Shown piece after piece: positions 29,851 to 41,100 of a stretch of 64,000 nucleotides of DNA. The notes under the pieces were generated by a model. The model worked only from the letters and a program-made list of their open reading frames with translations. It was not told the DNA's origin and ran no database searches. The DNA comes from Symsagittifera roscoffensis (Eukaryota; Xenacoelomorpha; Acoela; Convolutidae): positions 55,518,397-55,582,396 of the forward strand of contig NC_087065.1 of the NCBI RefSeq assembly GCF_963678635.1, in the 5' to 3' direction. The translations under genes and the position numbers were made by a program. The stretch's first letter is position 1, and each line of letters begins with the position of its first letter.

Positions 29851-30319
29851 AACAGTAACTCTAAATATGATCACCATGGTTTGAAATATTTTAGGTTTTT
29901 CACCAAAAGTTGAGTTTTGAACATCAGCATATACGCTAAACTTGCCAATGGAGAGCAGAATGTTTCCAAAAAGTCTGAAAAAGGACCAGTCTAAAGGTCT
30001 TTTTCAGCCCATATCGTAATACTGGTCTTCTAGAACTAGCGACCCGCTGAAGTAATAAAAGCTCTGAAACTTAAAAGAGCAACTTCGAATCCCAAAACAG
30101 TGAGAACCGATGAAAGTCAAACCGTAAAGTTGAGCAAGCTCGTCGAAACGAAACGCTATAAAAACAAAAAGTCCGAGTACGATTTTCTTGTCCCTCTAAT
30201 TCAATTATTGATGCATACAGAGCGATCACAGTGATCCTAACTTACCGGTCCTAAGCGTAAAATCTGTCTTTTATCTGTTATTTTTGTTTGTGTTAAGACA
30301 GAAATTTTGGGACGGTTAT

Positions 30320-30415
30320 CTTACAAAGTCTTGCAAGATGATTGCAAGATAGCCGTCCTCTTCCAAGATTCTTGCAAGATAACCCCCATTTGCAAGAATC
30401 TTGCAAGATAACCTC
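30320..30415. repeat. Short repeats of cttgcaagat
   Basis: The palindrome-like word cttgcaag recurs four times with variable spacers, several followed by ataacc. Nothing else is recognised here. Confidence 0.6.
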
Positions 30416-30499
30416 ACTTGATTGAAAGGGGTACACATCACATAGTTAGTCACGCCGCTTGAAACGAATCTGACATGGATCAAATAATTTTTCAAAATT

Positions 30500-30870
30500 T
30501 CTTTGTTCGTCGAGAAAGTCGATTTTTTGTCGAGAGAAAATCGACTTTCTCAATTACATACCCAATTTTTGTCGAGAAAGTCGAAACATAACTATGCGGG
30601 GTCAAACAAACAAATTTTTGAAAAAAGTCGTCGAGAAAGTCGAAACATATTGAAATTTGGTCGAGATAGTCGAAACATATCTGAACTGGGTCGAGCAAAG
30701 TCGGAAACTTTTTTTTGTTGGGTCGAGAATGTCGAAACACACCAAAATTTGATCGAGAAAGTCAACACATACCAAATTTCGGTCGAGAAAGTCGAAATGT
30801 ACAAAATTTTTGTCGAGACGGTCGAAATATACCAATTTTTGGTCGAGAAAGTCTAAACATAAACCGAGCA
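30500..30870. repeat. Minisatellite of about 30-bp units around gtcgagaaagtcgaaac
   Basis: About eleven imperfect units with the core gtcgagaaagtcgaaacata separated by A/T-rich spacers. The first two units face each other as an inverted pair (cgagaaagtcgat and atcgactttctc). Reading frames on both strands are long only because the unit lacks stops. Confidence 0.8.
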
Positions 30871-31539
30871 CCTCGACCCGGGTACTTTCTTCTTCAGTAA
30901 CCGTGCAGAAAGGCTATTTATGTAACTCTTCGCATGCATATAGTGTTTTATGCTTAAAATATTTTTGGTAAGAAATCAGAGAATCAAAAGGTGCGTCAAA
31001 AGGTGGAATTGATCTGCAAAAGCTAACAAAAGTGCGCTGGTGAAAAAAATCTACACGCTTTAAGACACTCGAACACGAGACTATAACTTGTAGCTGGTAG
31101 TTCTTCAATCATTTCTTGTCGCCTAAGGTTCCCTATTGCAAAAAATATCATTAAAGTTGACAGTAAATGCTGCGATGAGCCATTGTGGTTCATCAGTCTT
31201 ACAGTGGTCAGCAGTCATATATCAACTGAACCAGTATGCTCTTTGCAAACTCCAGTAAATTGCTGAGCCATTAAAACAGTAATCTTTGCAAAACAAAACG
31301 TTCAACGATTTCTCACGCAAAGGTCATTCTTTTTTTGGCTTCAACTGTGTTGTTCTCATTTCCAGTTTGCTACAATTCGACACACCACGCTGTGGGACCG
31401 TTGCCCGCAAACCTGCGTTGCTGGGAGTTCCTGTATGGACGGATCTCGTAACTAAAGTTTCAAAATCATGGCAAATTGCTTCCTAAATACAATTTTTGAA
31501 TACATTTTCCTTGCGATTTTTGTGATGAAATATTTGTGC

Positions 31540-32190
31540 TTGGGATGTTTTGTTTCTCCAGACAAATTTGGACTTTTAAATAGCAGTCTTTGACAAAAAT
31601 TTTGTATATCACTCGAATCATAACGTTGTTTTGAGCTTAAAATTAAAATTATATATTTTTTGCGATCTTTTTTTGAAAAAATGGGTGTGTAAGGATTGGC
31701 AAATTGGCCAACTTGAGGCACCAAAAGCGATATATTTTTCAGCTACTAAAACGTAAGCGTAAGTGGAGATTTATTAAGTCATAGAAACCGTTCCAAATTG
31801 AAACAAGAATGCACGTATCAGAGCGAAGCCTTGAATGTTTAAACTGCCTTTTAAGGTCTAGGGAATTGATAGATTTTGCTCCTGATAACAAATCAGTTAT
31901 GACAATTAAGCTTCTTTCAGCCAATTTGGAATGATTTCTGAGACGGATTAAATTTCCACTTACGAGTTAATAGCTCAAAAATCGCGCGTTATTTTTCTCA
32001 AAATGGCCAAAATGGCAATATTTAAACCCCATAATTTAACGAAAATTATTCACAGGTAAAATGAATTTTTTCTAAATTTTAAGACAGCCATACTTTTTTT
32101 AAACATATAAAAAATTTCCTCAAAAATGACTAGCTAAGATGTCGAAATTTGTCTGAAAAAAAATCACCCCGAGCACACTTATTCTGTTAT
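31540..32190. mobile_element. Fold-back (long inverted-repeat) element
   Basis: The left arm (about 31545-31805, from ctccagacaaatttgg to gttccaaattg) is the reverse complement of the right arm (about 31915-32160, from caatttggaatg to cgaaatttgtctg). A centre of about 110 bp contains cagagcgaagccttgaatg. No coding capacity. This arrangement is that of a fold-back/MITE element; target duplication was not resolved. Confidence 0.7.
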
Positions 32191-32579
32191 TTTCGTTCAG
32201 GAAGTCAAAACAAATAAAAACACTCTTTAGGAGATCTAAGTTTCAAAGAACAACCCTTGTAGTGTACATTTTTACTTGAACTTTGCAACTTATTACGACT
32301 TTTGGCAATTCTAGTTGTGACCATAGAACCGTGACAAATTTGTTGCATTTCAAACATGTCTGAGATGTTATTGTCGGCTTTTATCACAAACGTTTTGGGT
32401 TTTTTAGTTTTAGTAGCTATTGCTAACAGAAATAACTTATTCTAGTTTTGTTGATAAAGCATTCTAATATAATCGATTTAGTCTACATGCTTTATTGTTC
32501 CGACATTCAAAGACAGTGCGGATTTAATTCATAGTTGGTTCAGTTTTTTATTCAGTCAATTTTTAATTTTTTTCTCTGA

Positions 32580-32780
32580 GCGTTTTAGAAGTAATTTTCT
32601 GATATCATCTGAAAAATTTTGTTGCCTCGAGCTCAAATTGAGGGAAAGACTTTTTACTTGTTATTATTTTTTGCAAGACTACGGGTGTTTGGAAATTTCT
32701 AATTCGGCCATGTTGGGAATATTCGCGTGTGATATATTCCGTTCTTAAAACAGACGTAAGTGGAGAAAAAATGCGTTCCT
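32580..32780. repeat. Fold-back family, left-arm remnant
   Basis: Contains the arm blocks ending acgtaagtggag in the same order as 31545-31780, more diverged. Confidence 0.45.
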
Positions 32781-32899
32781 AAATGATCTGACGAAAGCAA
32801 TTTAGTCTTTTTACACTTGCGATTAGCTTAGTGTATTAACACGAAACCTTTTTTTAAAACCTAACTCGCAAAAAAATGTTATTGAAAAGTGTTCTCTTA

Positions 32900-33110
32900 T
32901 TCAAAAATTGTCACTGTAGCATTGAAAATTGCATAGAATCTGTTCTCTGCTTTAGTGGTGGCTAGTGTTTCTTTGCTAATAATGTTTTGTGGCTGAGTGG
33001 TTAGTTCGACTCTCAGAGCTCGCCGAGTTTTTGCTAATTCGAGACTTATTTGTAATATTTATTAATGCACTTTATAGAGCTATTTTTTTTGCGGTGTTCT
33101 CGCAGTTATT
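32900..33110 (+). repeat. tRNA-derived SINE (family 1), partial
   Basis: A box-like tggctgagtggttag and a downstream attcgagac resembling a B box. The upstream part (actgtagcattgaaaatt, ctgttctctgcttta) is the reverse complement of the body of the copies at 45970-46330 and 57665-58030. Confidence 0.6.
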
Positions 33111-33804
33111 TGCAAAACGAAGCTTTCCCTCTGTGTAAAACAATACGAGATGTTAAATCTACATTTTATATTTTACATAAAGCGTGTTGGGGGTAAAATG
33201 GAGAACCTTTTTTTAAAATATCTTTTTCTTTTTTTGCAGAATTTTTTTTCGTATTTCATTCAATCATTTGCTTAGTTATTCAACCAAAAAAAATTAATTG
33301 GCCTTAAAGTACATTCAGGGTTTCGAATAATAATTGAACTTTCATCACATTTAGATATGCTTGGATAACATTAGACCAGCAGCGAATTTAGAGGGGAGGA
33401 CCGGGTTGCGGACGCTTCCTCCTTTTCTTAGAGATTCGTATCCCTTTTGTACTAACTTTTGAGATATCTCATTTTGGCTGTTTGACCCCTTTGTTTTTTT
33501 GGATCCGCCCCTACATGAAACATCTCGGTTTACAATGTGTTTACCTTTTTCCCTTTAAAATTTTTATTTTTCTGAAGCAGTTATGTTACACGTTATATTT
33601 TGTCGAGGTTCAATTATTCTTTATATGAGTAATATTTTCTAGCAGTACACTGATGTGCTTTTTAAAGCAAAATCTAGTGAATTTTTTTGCTTAAACAGTT
33701 TTTCTTTCATTGGGTTCTTTCCTTCATGGGAAACAAAGTCAATAGCAGGTTTTTCTGTAAATTGAACGCCTCAATGAAAATTACTTTGATTTCAACCGAT
33801 GTAA

Positions 33805-34170
33805 AATGGTGATATCAACACCCAGAGGCGAAACTGAGATTCGCACCACTTGCAATACAACACAAACAAACAAAAAACATAAACCGATAAAACTTGAATG
33901 TTGAACAAACTAGGTTAGCCAAAAAGCCCAGCGTGATATTGTTTGATTTTGAATGAATTTGCTATTCTGATGCGGCACGAAAGATGCGGTTTTAAAAATT
34001 TGACTTTGACCAAAAAATTAGTTATTTCTCCATTAAAATAGATGAGAAGAGAAAAAAACTTGAAATAATTAATTTTCCTAAGAAGATAAAAATTCTCTAG
34101 CAAGGAGTCGCCGCTTGCACAGGAACAACTATTGCAATCGGTTCTTTCAATTGTTCTTCTCATCTCAGAT
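33805..34170. repeat. Dispersed repeat, copy 1
   Basis: Shares several blocks in order with 63505-63895: cagaggcgaa, cgcaccacttgc, gctattctgatgcggcacg, ggttctttcaattg and ttctcatctcag. Shorter relatives occur near 48560 and 54930. It has no coding content. Confidence 0.75.
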
Positions 34171-34179
34171 ATGTTCGTG

Positions 34180-35470
34180 TAAATTTCAAAAAAAAATTCA
34201 ATAAATTAAAAAAAAACTGGTCAAAAGTTCTATAAAAAAGAGTCAGAGACTTTTCAAAGCCCATAATTTTTTTTTGCAAACGTATGTTGTGTCCGCTTAA
34301 GCAACCGGGTTTCTCAATTAAATACAACCTGAGAATTTTCCGGGTAGTTTTCGTGTAAATTTAAAAAATTTCCAAGCAACTGTCAACGTTTTAAGGCTGT
34401 TTTAAGCAAACTAAATGTTGCCAATTAATAACGTAGGTTTTCAACAACGTATTGTTTCAATTAAATCTATAAGATCAGATTTAGCAGTCATCAAAAAATG
34501 GTCATCAAATCAATAGTTAGACATTTCCGAGAATCATAGATTTTTATTTTAAAAAATGGCATATCCGTTTTTGCAGAAGGGATTCGCTCAACCTGTGAGT
34601 TCAATTGAAAACATTATCTCGGATTTGGGAGGGTAGCTCTCGAAAAAAGTCAAAAACTTCAAAAAACCGTTCAAAAAATCAAATTGTTGATTTTTCCAAG
34701 GGCCATAGTTTTTGGTGTCAGAAAAACTTGGATACATTCGTAACATCAAATGAGCTTCACACAACCCATTCTTTGAACCGAACACAAATTCTCAGATATG
34801 GCAGTGTAGTTTTTGAGAAGAATCAACAAGTTTAAAACACGGTTAAAAAATCAAAAATTTGACTTTTCCAACAGCATTAACTTTATGCGTCAAAAAATTG
34901 TGAGTTGTCGCTGATTTAGGAAAGCTTCTCATTACTCGTTATCTCCATTGAAACTACAATATCGTATCCGAGATGTTGGTTTTCTAGAAAATTAATAAAG
35001 ATTCACAAAACGTCTGAAAATCAAAACTTTGCTATTCTGAGGGCAATAAATGCACGTGTGAAAAAAATTGGGCGCTGATGTAGGGAGCTTTTCACAACCG
35101 TTCTATTCAGTCAAAACGTTAAAAAATCAAAAGTTTGACTATTCCGCGGGCCATGAATTTATGTTAAGAAAATTGGCCGCAGCGAGCGTTGTTAAAAATT
35201 GGCCGCAGTGACTATTCCGCGGGCCATAAATTTATGTTAAAAAATTGGCTGCAGAGATTTTTTCCGAACCACTTTTTTCCAATGAAACCAAAAACAGATT
35301 GGAGATAAGTTTTCGAGAAAACGAAAAAAAAATCAAAAATATGGGTCCAATATTTTCCCACAGAGTTTTTCGAAGTTTGTTGCAGAAGAGTCAAGTCAAA
35401 AGAGACTCTAGGGGAGTATGCAGGCACAGAGAGGAGTAAGAGGTCTTTCAATTGATACCCTATTTTCATA
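34180..35470. repeat. Degenerate tandem array of roughly 200-bp units
   Basis: Recurring words (cgagaaaa with aaaaatcaaaa, then ttttccaagggccat or ttccgcgggccat, and later tcagatat or ccgagat) reappear every 180-220 bp. Units are strongly diverged, so boundaries are approximate. Similar sequence restarts at about 63880. Confidence 0.5.
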
Positions 35471-35790
35471 AATCAATCAAAAACTCTGAGAAAAACAAAA
35501 GTTTTCCAATACATAAGGTAAAGAAACAACTATGTTGAAAAGGCCGGGGGAGTACTAAAATTGTGTTTTCATTAACACTACCCAAAATTTGGTGATTAAG
35601 CCGATAAAAAGTAGGGCGAAATCATAGTGAGTAAACCAAAAACTAAAAGCTACAATAAAGAAAAATGCGCGCAGCAAAAAAAAACAATTCTAAGATGTGA
35701 CAACTAAGTCGACAACAAAAAAAAACAGACAATTAAATGGCGTACCATTTTATTTGAAACAGAAAAATTCCGTCTGAAAAAAAGTTCCTG

Positions 35791-35868
35791 GTCAGATTGA
35801 ACCCAGGATCTTTGCCGTCCCACCGTCCTAGACATATGCGTCACCTCCAGGCTAAGTTGGCCGTGAAC
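35791..35868 (-). repeat. tRNA-derived SINE head (family 2)
   Basis: On the minus strand an A-box-like tagcctggaggtgacgc is followed about 40 nt later by a B box gggttcaatctg. A related copy is at 54247-54320. Confidence 0.6.
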
Positions 35869-36659
35869 GCATAGAAGTTTGAATTCCTTAAGAAACCAAG
35901 ATACAAGTAATTCAGGTGGTTCTGTTAAACAAGTTGTTAATCCAAAAAATCTACATTCTGGTTTGATAACGCTTGCTAATTGCTCTTAAAATATCTTGAG
36001 ATTGCTTAAAAAAATGAAAACGGTAGAAATATTTGCCTTTTTTGTTATATTCTTTTTTGGAAGTAGTCGATGACAAAGCGTGCCAATTGCATGGGAGAGG
36101 TCAATTGTGTCAAAAAAGCGTGTAATTGAGGGCGCAGAGGAGGGTTAAAACCGCCGTTGGTGATGCGAAGCTGAAGAGTAGAACGTGCAGCAGTAGGCGT
36201 TGAAAGGAACAGAAGCCGCGTGGATACGTGGCTTTTGCGAGGTGCTCCATCAAAAACTGAATAAGCCTATCTTAAGTTTCAGCAGCAAAGGAAATGAACC
36301 ATTTAGGATGGCTGATGTGTTGATTGGGTTTGACAGGGAATTTATCCTTTTCTGCATGTGAGTATATTTCAAGTAGACAGCACACAGGCCATTTGAGCTG
36401 AGTGCTCTTGACAGTTTGCTTTCCGCCATGGGTTAACTATTTAAGAAAAAAATTTTCAGAAAGAAAAGTCGGGCTACTTCGCGTTTTGTTTCCAAAATCA
36501 ATCATGCCGTAGTAGAAGTTGATATCGGGATTTTTTTGTAAATTTTCTACAACTGATTTTTACACATTATTTAAATTATGTGTAATTTAAATTATGTGTT
36601 CTTCGCAACACCAGTCTTGCGACCAAAGGGTAATTGTTTTTCTGTGCAATAAAAATAAA

Positions 36660-36860
36660 TGAAGGGGACCTTTGTTTTTGGGTATTTTAGTTTTTTTTTG
36701 CTCTAGAGTTCTTCCTCACGCAAAATCAGCTCCCTCAAAAGTTAGCGAATTGGCTCGAATGATGTATCATATTAAAATTCTGTCAGCCGTGATTTGAAAG
36801 ACAATGTATTTTTTTTTCGATTTTTGTCTAATTTCGAGCGTCGAAAGGAAGCGAGCAAGC
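36660..36860. repeat. Dispersed repeat also found at 38660-38885
   Basis: Blocks gatgtatcatatta, gtcagccgtgatttgaaa and tttcgagcg occur in the same order in both places, the second copy inside intron 1 of the CNBD2-like gene. Confidence 0.6.
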
Positions 36861-37261
36861 TTATAATAATATTTTTATTAAGTCTTTTGTTTAAGCCGAG
36901 AACACTTACTGCCTTTAAACTCCATTTCGAAGTTTCTTTAGTGCATTTTAGGGATTTAAAAACTTAATTAAGTATCCGAATTTTTTTTTGCAGTTTGGTT
37001 TGATTTTTTTGCTTTTCGACTTGTTTCTGAAGATGAATGTTGTCGAATTAGCCTAATTTACATTTATTACTGAACATGCCTAAGTTCTAGGCTTTTGTTA
37101 ACATCCTGTCATTGCATGATTTATTATAGCATATAGCTTGGCTTTTATGTGTTTCTAAGATCTACAAAATAACTATGAAGATTAACCGTTGGGTGCATTG
37201 AGTATAGCTAACCGGGTTGACGTCCATACAAGAAAAATGCATATCGAACAATTCGTGTATG

Positions 37262-37332
37262 GAGTTTATGGAAAAAATGCTTATCATACAGTTTTTATAG
37301 AAAAAATTTGTATGATAAGCATTTTTTGAATC
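37262..37332. repeat. Imperfect palindrome built on atgcttatcatac
   Basis: atggaaaaaatgcttatcat is followed about 25 bp later by atgataagcattttttga, its near reverse complement; more gtatgataag words follow up to 37700. Confidence 0.6.
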
Positions 37333-38199
37333 AATTTTTTTTTTCGAAAATTATTACCTTGAGCTGGTTTAAAACTCAAACAATACAAATTAGTGGCAGT
37401 TAGCAACATTGGCCTCTATGGAAAAAATACCTGCCATACATTTTCATGGATTATGGAAAAAATGATTATACAATTTCATAGAATAAAAAGTTCCTTTTGC
37501 TATTGTTATAAAATTTTTGCGAAAAAGGAAGGCAAAAAAACTTGTTAATTAATTCCAGAGTATGGCTACAGATGCTTCTTAGAAAAATTCAAAAAATGGA
37601 AAAAATGCTCATTTTGTTATTCTCATTTAATTTCTTTCGGCCTATGAATTGTATGATAAGAACTTCTTTTATAGTATGAAATTGTATGATGAGCATTTTT
37701 TGCCAACTCGAGTAATGTAGTCTTTTTTTTGTAACAATACACGTCGCATAAGTGGATTATGATTTTCTTGTTAATAAAAATGACCTAAAATTATTCTCGT
37801 GATCTTACTCTTTATGGTCATCTAAAAGGCAGCATGATGGCAAAAAGGCTATCAAAAACTCGTAGATGCTCTGTTGAAATCTTTTTGAGCGTAAATGTTT
37901 TGTTCGGTCATTTGTAACCAGTCACTTCACAAGGTTTTAAGATCATCCGCGTTAAAATCATGTCTTCAGCTACTTTTTTGCACACTACGTCCAATAAACA
38001 ACCAATCGTAAACTATTCTATATACAGATAGAAAATTTAAAAGTTTAAACGTTCTTTTAGATATATTACTTCTGATGCGTGAGTTTACCAACAATCATTT
38101 AAGAACTGTTTAAACAACTTAGATTACATTTATAAAAACCATGACTTAAGACTTCATTCAACTCAATTTTCTGTTTGATCTATTTTGAAACGCTCGACA

Positions 38200-41100
38200 A
38201 TGCCTGAAAATCCGATCAAGGTTAACTTTGATCTCGAAAAAACAGTCACGACCTCGCTAGTGACTACTGATGGCGATTCAAAAGGATTTGACCCGAACAA
38301 AACCGAAGATTCGTTCGGAGGTGGAAATCGGACGGCGCTGCAGTCGCGAGACACTGGACTGGGCGACAGCATCTACCCGAGTACGGCTCAGTCTAGGCTG
38401 AGCGTGTCGGTTGATGGAGACGCGATGTTGGGTCGAAGGGGCTCGAAGCGACTCAGCGCCTACAGTGTGTCGAGCGAAATGCTAAAAAAAGTCCAAGTAG
38501 GTGTAATGTGATTAATCAAAAGGAAATAAAAACTAATTGCAAATCGATATCAAAATTTGAAGTGAATGTGGGAATTCAAAATTTCAAAAGGTGAGGTCAG
38601 TACTTTAAAAGGTGAGAGTTGAGTTAGTGGGAGCGTAATTGTTTCGACCATTTGAAAAATTTGGAGGAACTTTGTATTCGGGTGTGTTTTAGTTTTTTCT
38701 TCAAGTTTTCCACAAAAAATCATCGGACTGGATTGAGTGATACATCATATAAAAGCCCCTTCAGTCGTGATTTGAAAAACAATAGAAAGTTTCCAAAAAA
38801 TCCTCCAAGTGTTGAGAAAACCGGTTTAAAATTTTTGAGTTTTAGTCATTTTTCGAGCGAGTAAAGCGATCGAGCAACGTTCGTTTTATATAAATATTGG
38901 CCATTTAGGCAAAAAATTTTATTTTACTTTTAAAAAAAACTGTTTTGTAAGCTTGATTAAGCGCTTTCTTGGCCATAAAATTTTTCATACAAAACTAAAT
39001 ATTTTTTGTCCAAAAAATTAGGAAAAATTTTAGAATGTGCTACTAAAAAAAACATTCTTACTGCAACCGACTGTCCTTGTTGAGAGTAATTTGTGAGCTT
39101 TTCTCGCAGTTTGTTATAAAGTCGATTCTTTGATCAGATAAAAATGGATGTTGCACTCGGTTCCTGAAATTGTCGCTGTGAGATTCTGGCTAATGGGCTA
39201 ACTTCAGAAATCCAAAGTTTTTTCAAATGTTTGATTTATATTTCGCATCTTTACTAACTTATGAACCGAAGCGCTCAATTATACCGAAACACGCGGAGAG
39301 CAAGATCACTTCAACGAGGTCATCCGCCGGAGAAAATTAAATCTTTAGCTACTCAGTCCCCCCTTCCCCATATGGTACCTAGTAAAGAATGGCCGCCCTA
39401 TACAGAACTAATTCAACGGTTGAGCATATGTTAGATTTGTACCTTGTAACGAATCCCCCCTTTGCGATATGGGGTGGATAACGAGGGCTGAAAAATCTTG
39501 GGATGTTTCAGGCAAATGCGCATGTGAAGTTTGCAGATGGAATGAAGAAGATGAGGTTCTTTGTGAGGGCATACCAGGCCATCAAGAGCTCCAAAGACGA
39601 CTCCAAAAAGAGCCACTTGGACTTGGGTGTGTTAAATGTTTCGTCTAAGCAATTTAACGGAGATATTGGAGAGTGAGATTGTCAAGCAAACAGTCAATAC
39701 ACCAGCACTTTGCCTCTTTTACACGAATATCAATGGTTCCTTTTTTTATTATTGACATCGTTATCACTATAGGTCAGTTAAGATGCAAGTTTAGGGTGTT
39801 TTAAGGTATTTTTAAAGTAAATTTCACTTTAACTTGTTGCGTGTGCAGTATTGTGTGTGATTAGGTGAATTGGCGGCTCTTCTGAAGGGGGCTCAGGTGG
39901 ACCAGATGGAACCCCTGCAGGACGAGGACGAGGAGCAGGATGAGATGAAGGTGTTCAAGACATTCAACCCCAGACAGTACACATTTAACGCAGAGGTACA
40001 CTTTGAAAAACTTGACGGGGGAAACTATCATGGCAGAAAGACTGATTTAACAGCGAGATATAAGGAACAATCAAAAGTTACTAATAAAAATTTTGCAAGC
40101 AATAGGTGTAAGAACCAGTAAATATTTGAGCACTTGAATTGATGTTGATTGATCGAAAATTTTCCGGCGTACGGTTCTTTTGCATTCAGAGTGACCCCCC
40201 AAGTCTGCAGCTTCCCTCAAAAAACTATTCTTTTAACGGTATCTTAGCGTTTATTGAAATGCCTCTAAGCAGAAACCATGAATTTGCTGTTTCTAGTTCA
40301 ACAAGCTCAGAACAAAAATGAACTATACTTTGTACAAAAAGGTGCAACAATTAAAAAACAGAATTTTTGTCAGTTAAAAGCCTTAGTTTTTTTCAAATAA
40401 GAAATTTAAACTGTCGCAGCGTTTTAGCGTTTTATCTCATTTTGTCCTTTAAAAAATGAGCTAACATGGGGGGCGAGATGTTACTGAGTTTTGCTGGTAT
40501 TTTTAGTACATGTGGCCTTACGTGGGTCTGGAACCTGTCTGGAGGAAGCCACACGAGAGAGGCATCCGGGACATCCGCATCATCCGGGGTCTGATGAGGG
40601 GTCTGCACACCTACCGGAAACTTCCCCGTCTCAACCAGGAGAGAGTGGCCAGAGTTGTGCGTCTGGAGAGGTAGATTCGATACCTATTAAAGTGGGGGGG
40701 GGGGGTGAGCTTCCTATCCTTCCTGATGTATCCGATGCGCCACTGCAATCGTAGATCTTAACTATGCCTATTTCATTTCATAATCCGAAGATAAGATCAC
40801 CAACTCGCTTTTTAATTTTCAATATCAAACCTTCTCATCTGATAACAGTGCAAACTGAGTTCAAAAGGGCTGCTTTTTTGTTATTGTAAAACCATGCTTT
40901 ATAAAAATTAACTTGACGTCATGTTTTGACAGTTTATACAAATGGGTTAATGCCATTTACCGTGACATATATCACTTTTCCGTGTGTCTATCCATAGTGA
41001 AATTGATAATAAGAAGCCGTTACAGACTCTAAGCCGTTACAGACTCTTCGTTTTTCTGCCGTTACAGACTCTCATATGGAGTCTGTAACGGCAGAAAAAC

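Larger units (their letters stand above)
29103..38199. other. Nine kb of non-coding, repeat-rich DNA
   Basis: Between the LTR element and the CNBD2-like gene no gene is supported. The region holds fold-back elements, a minisatellite, SINE fragments, a degenerate array of about 200-bp units and dispersed repeats, each listed separately. The slightly GC-richer patch at 36100-36440 has short open frames on both strands that I could not assign. Confidence 0.6.

Noticed and set aside
36100-36440. GC-richer patch with short frames on both strands
   Set aside because: The longest minus-strand frame from an ATG is about 59 codons and shows no family motif; may be a decayed element.
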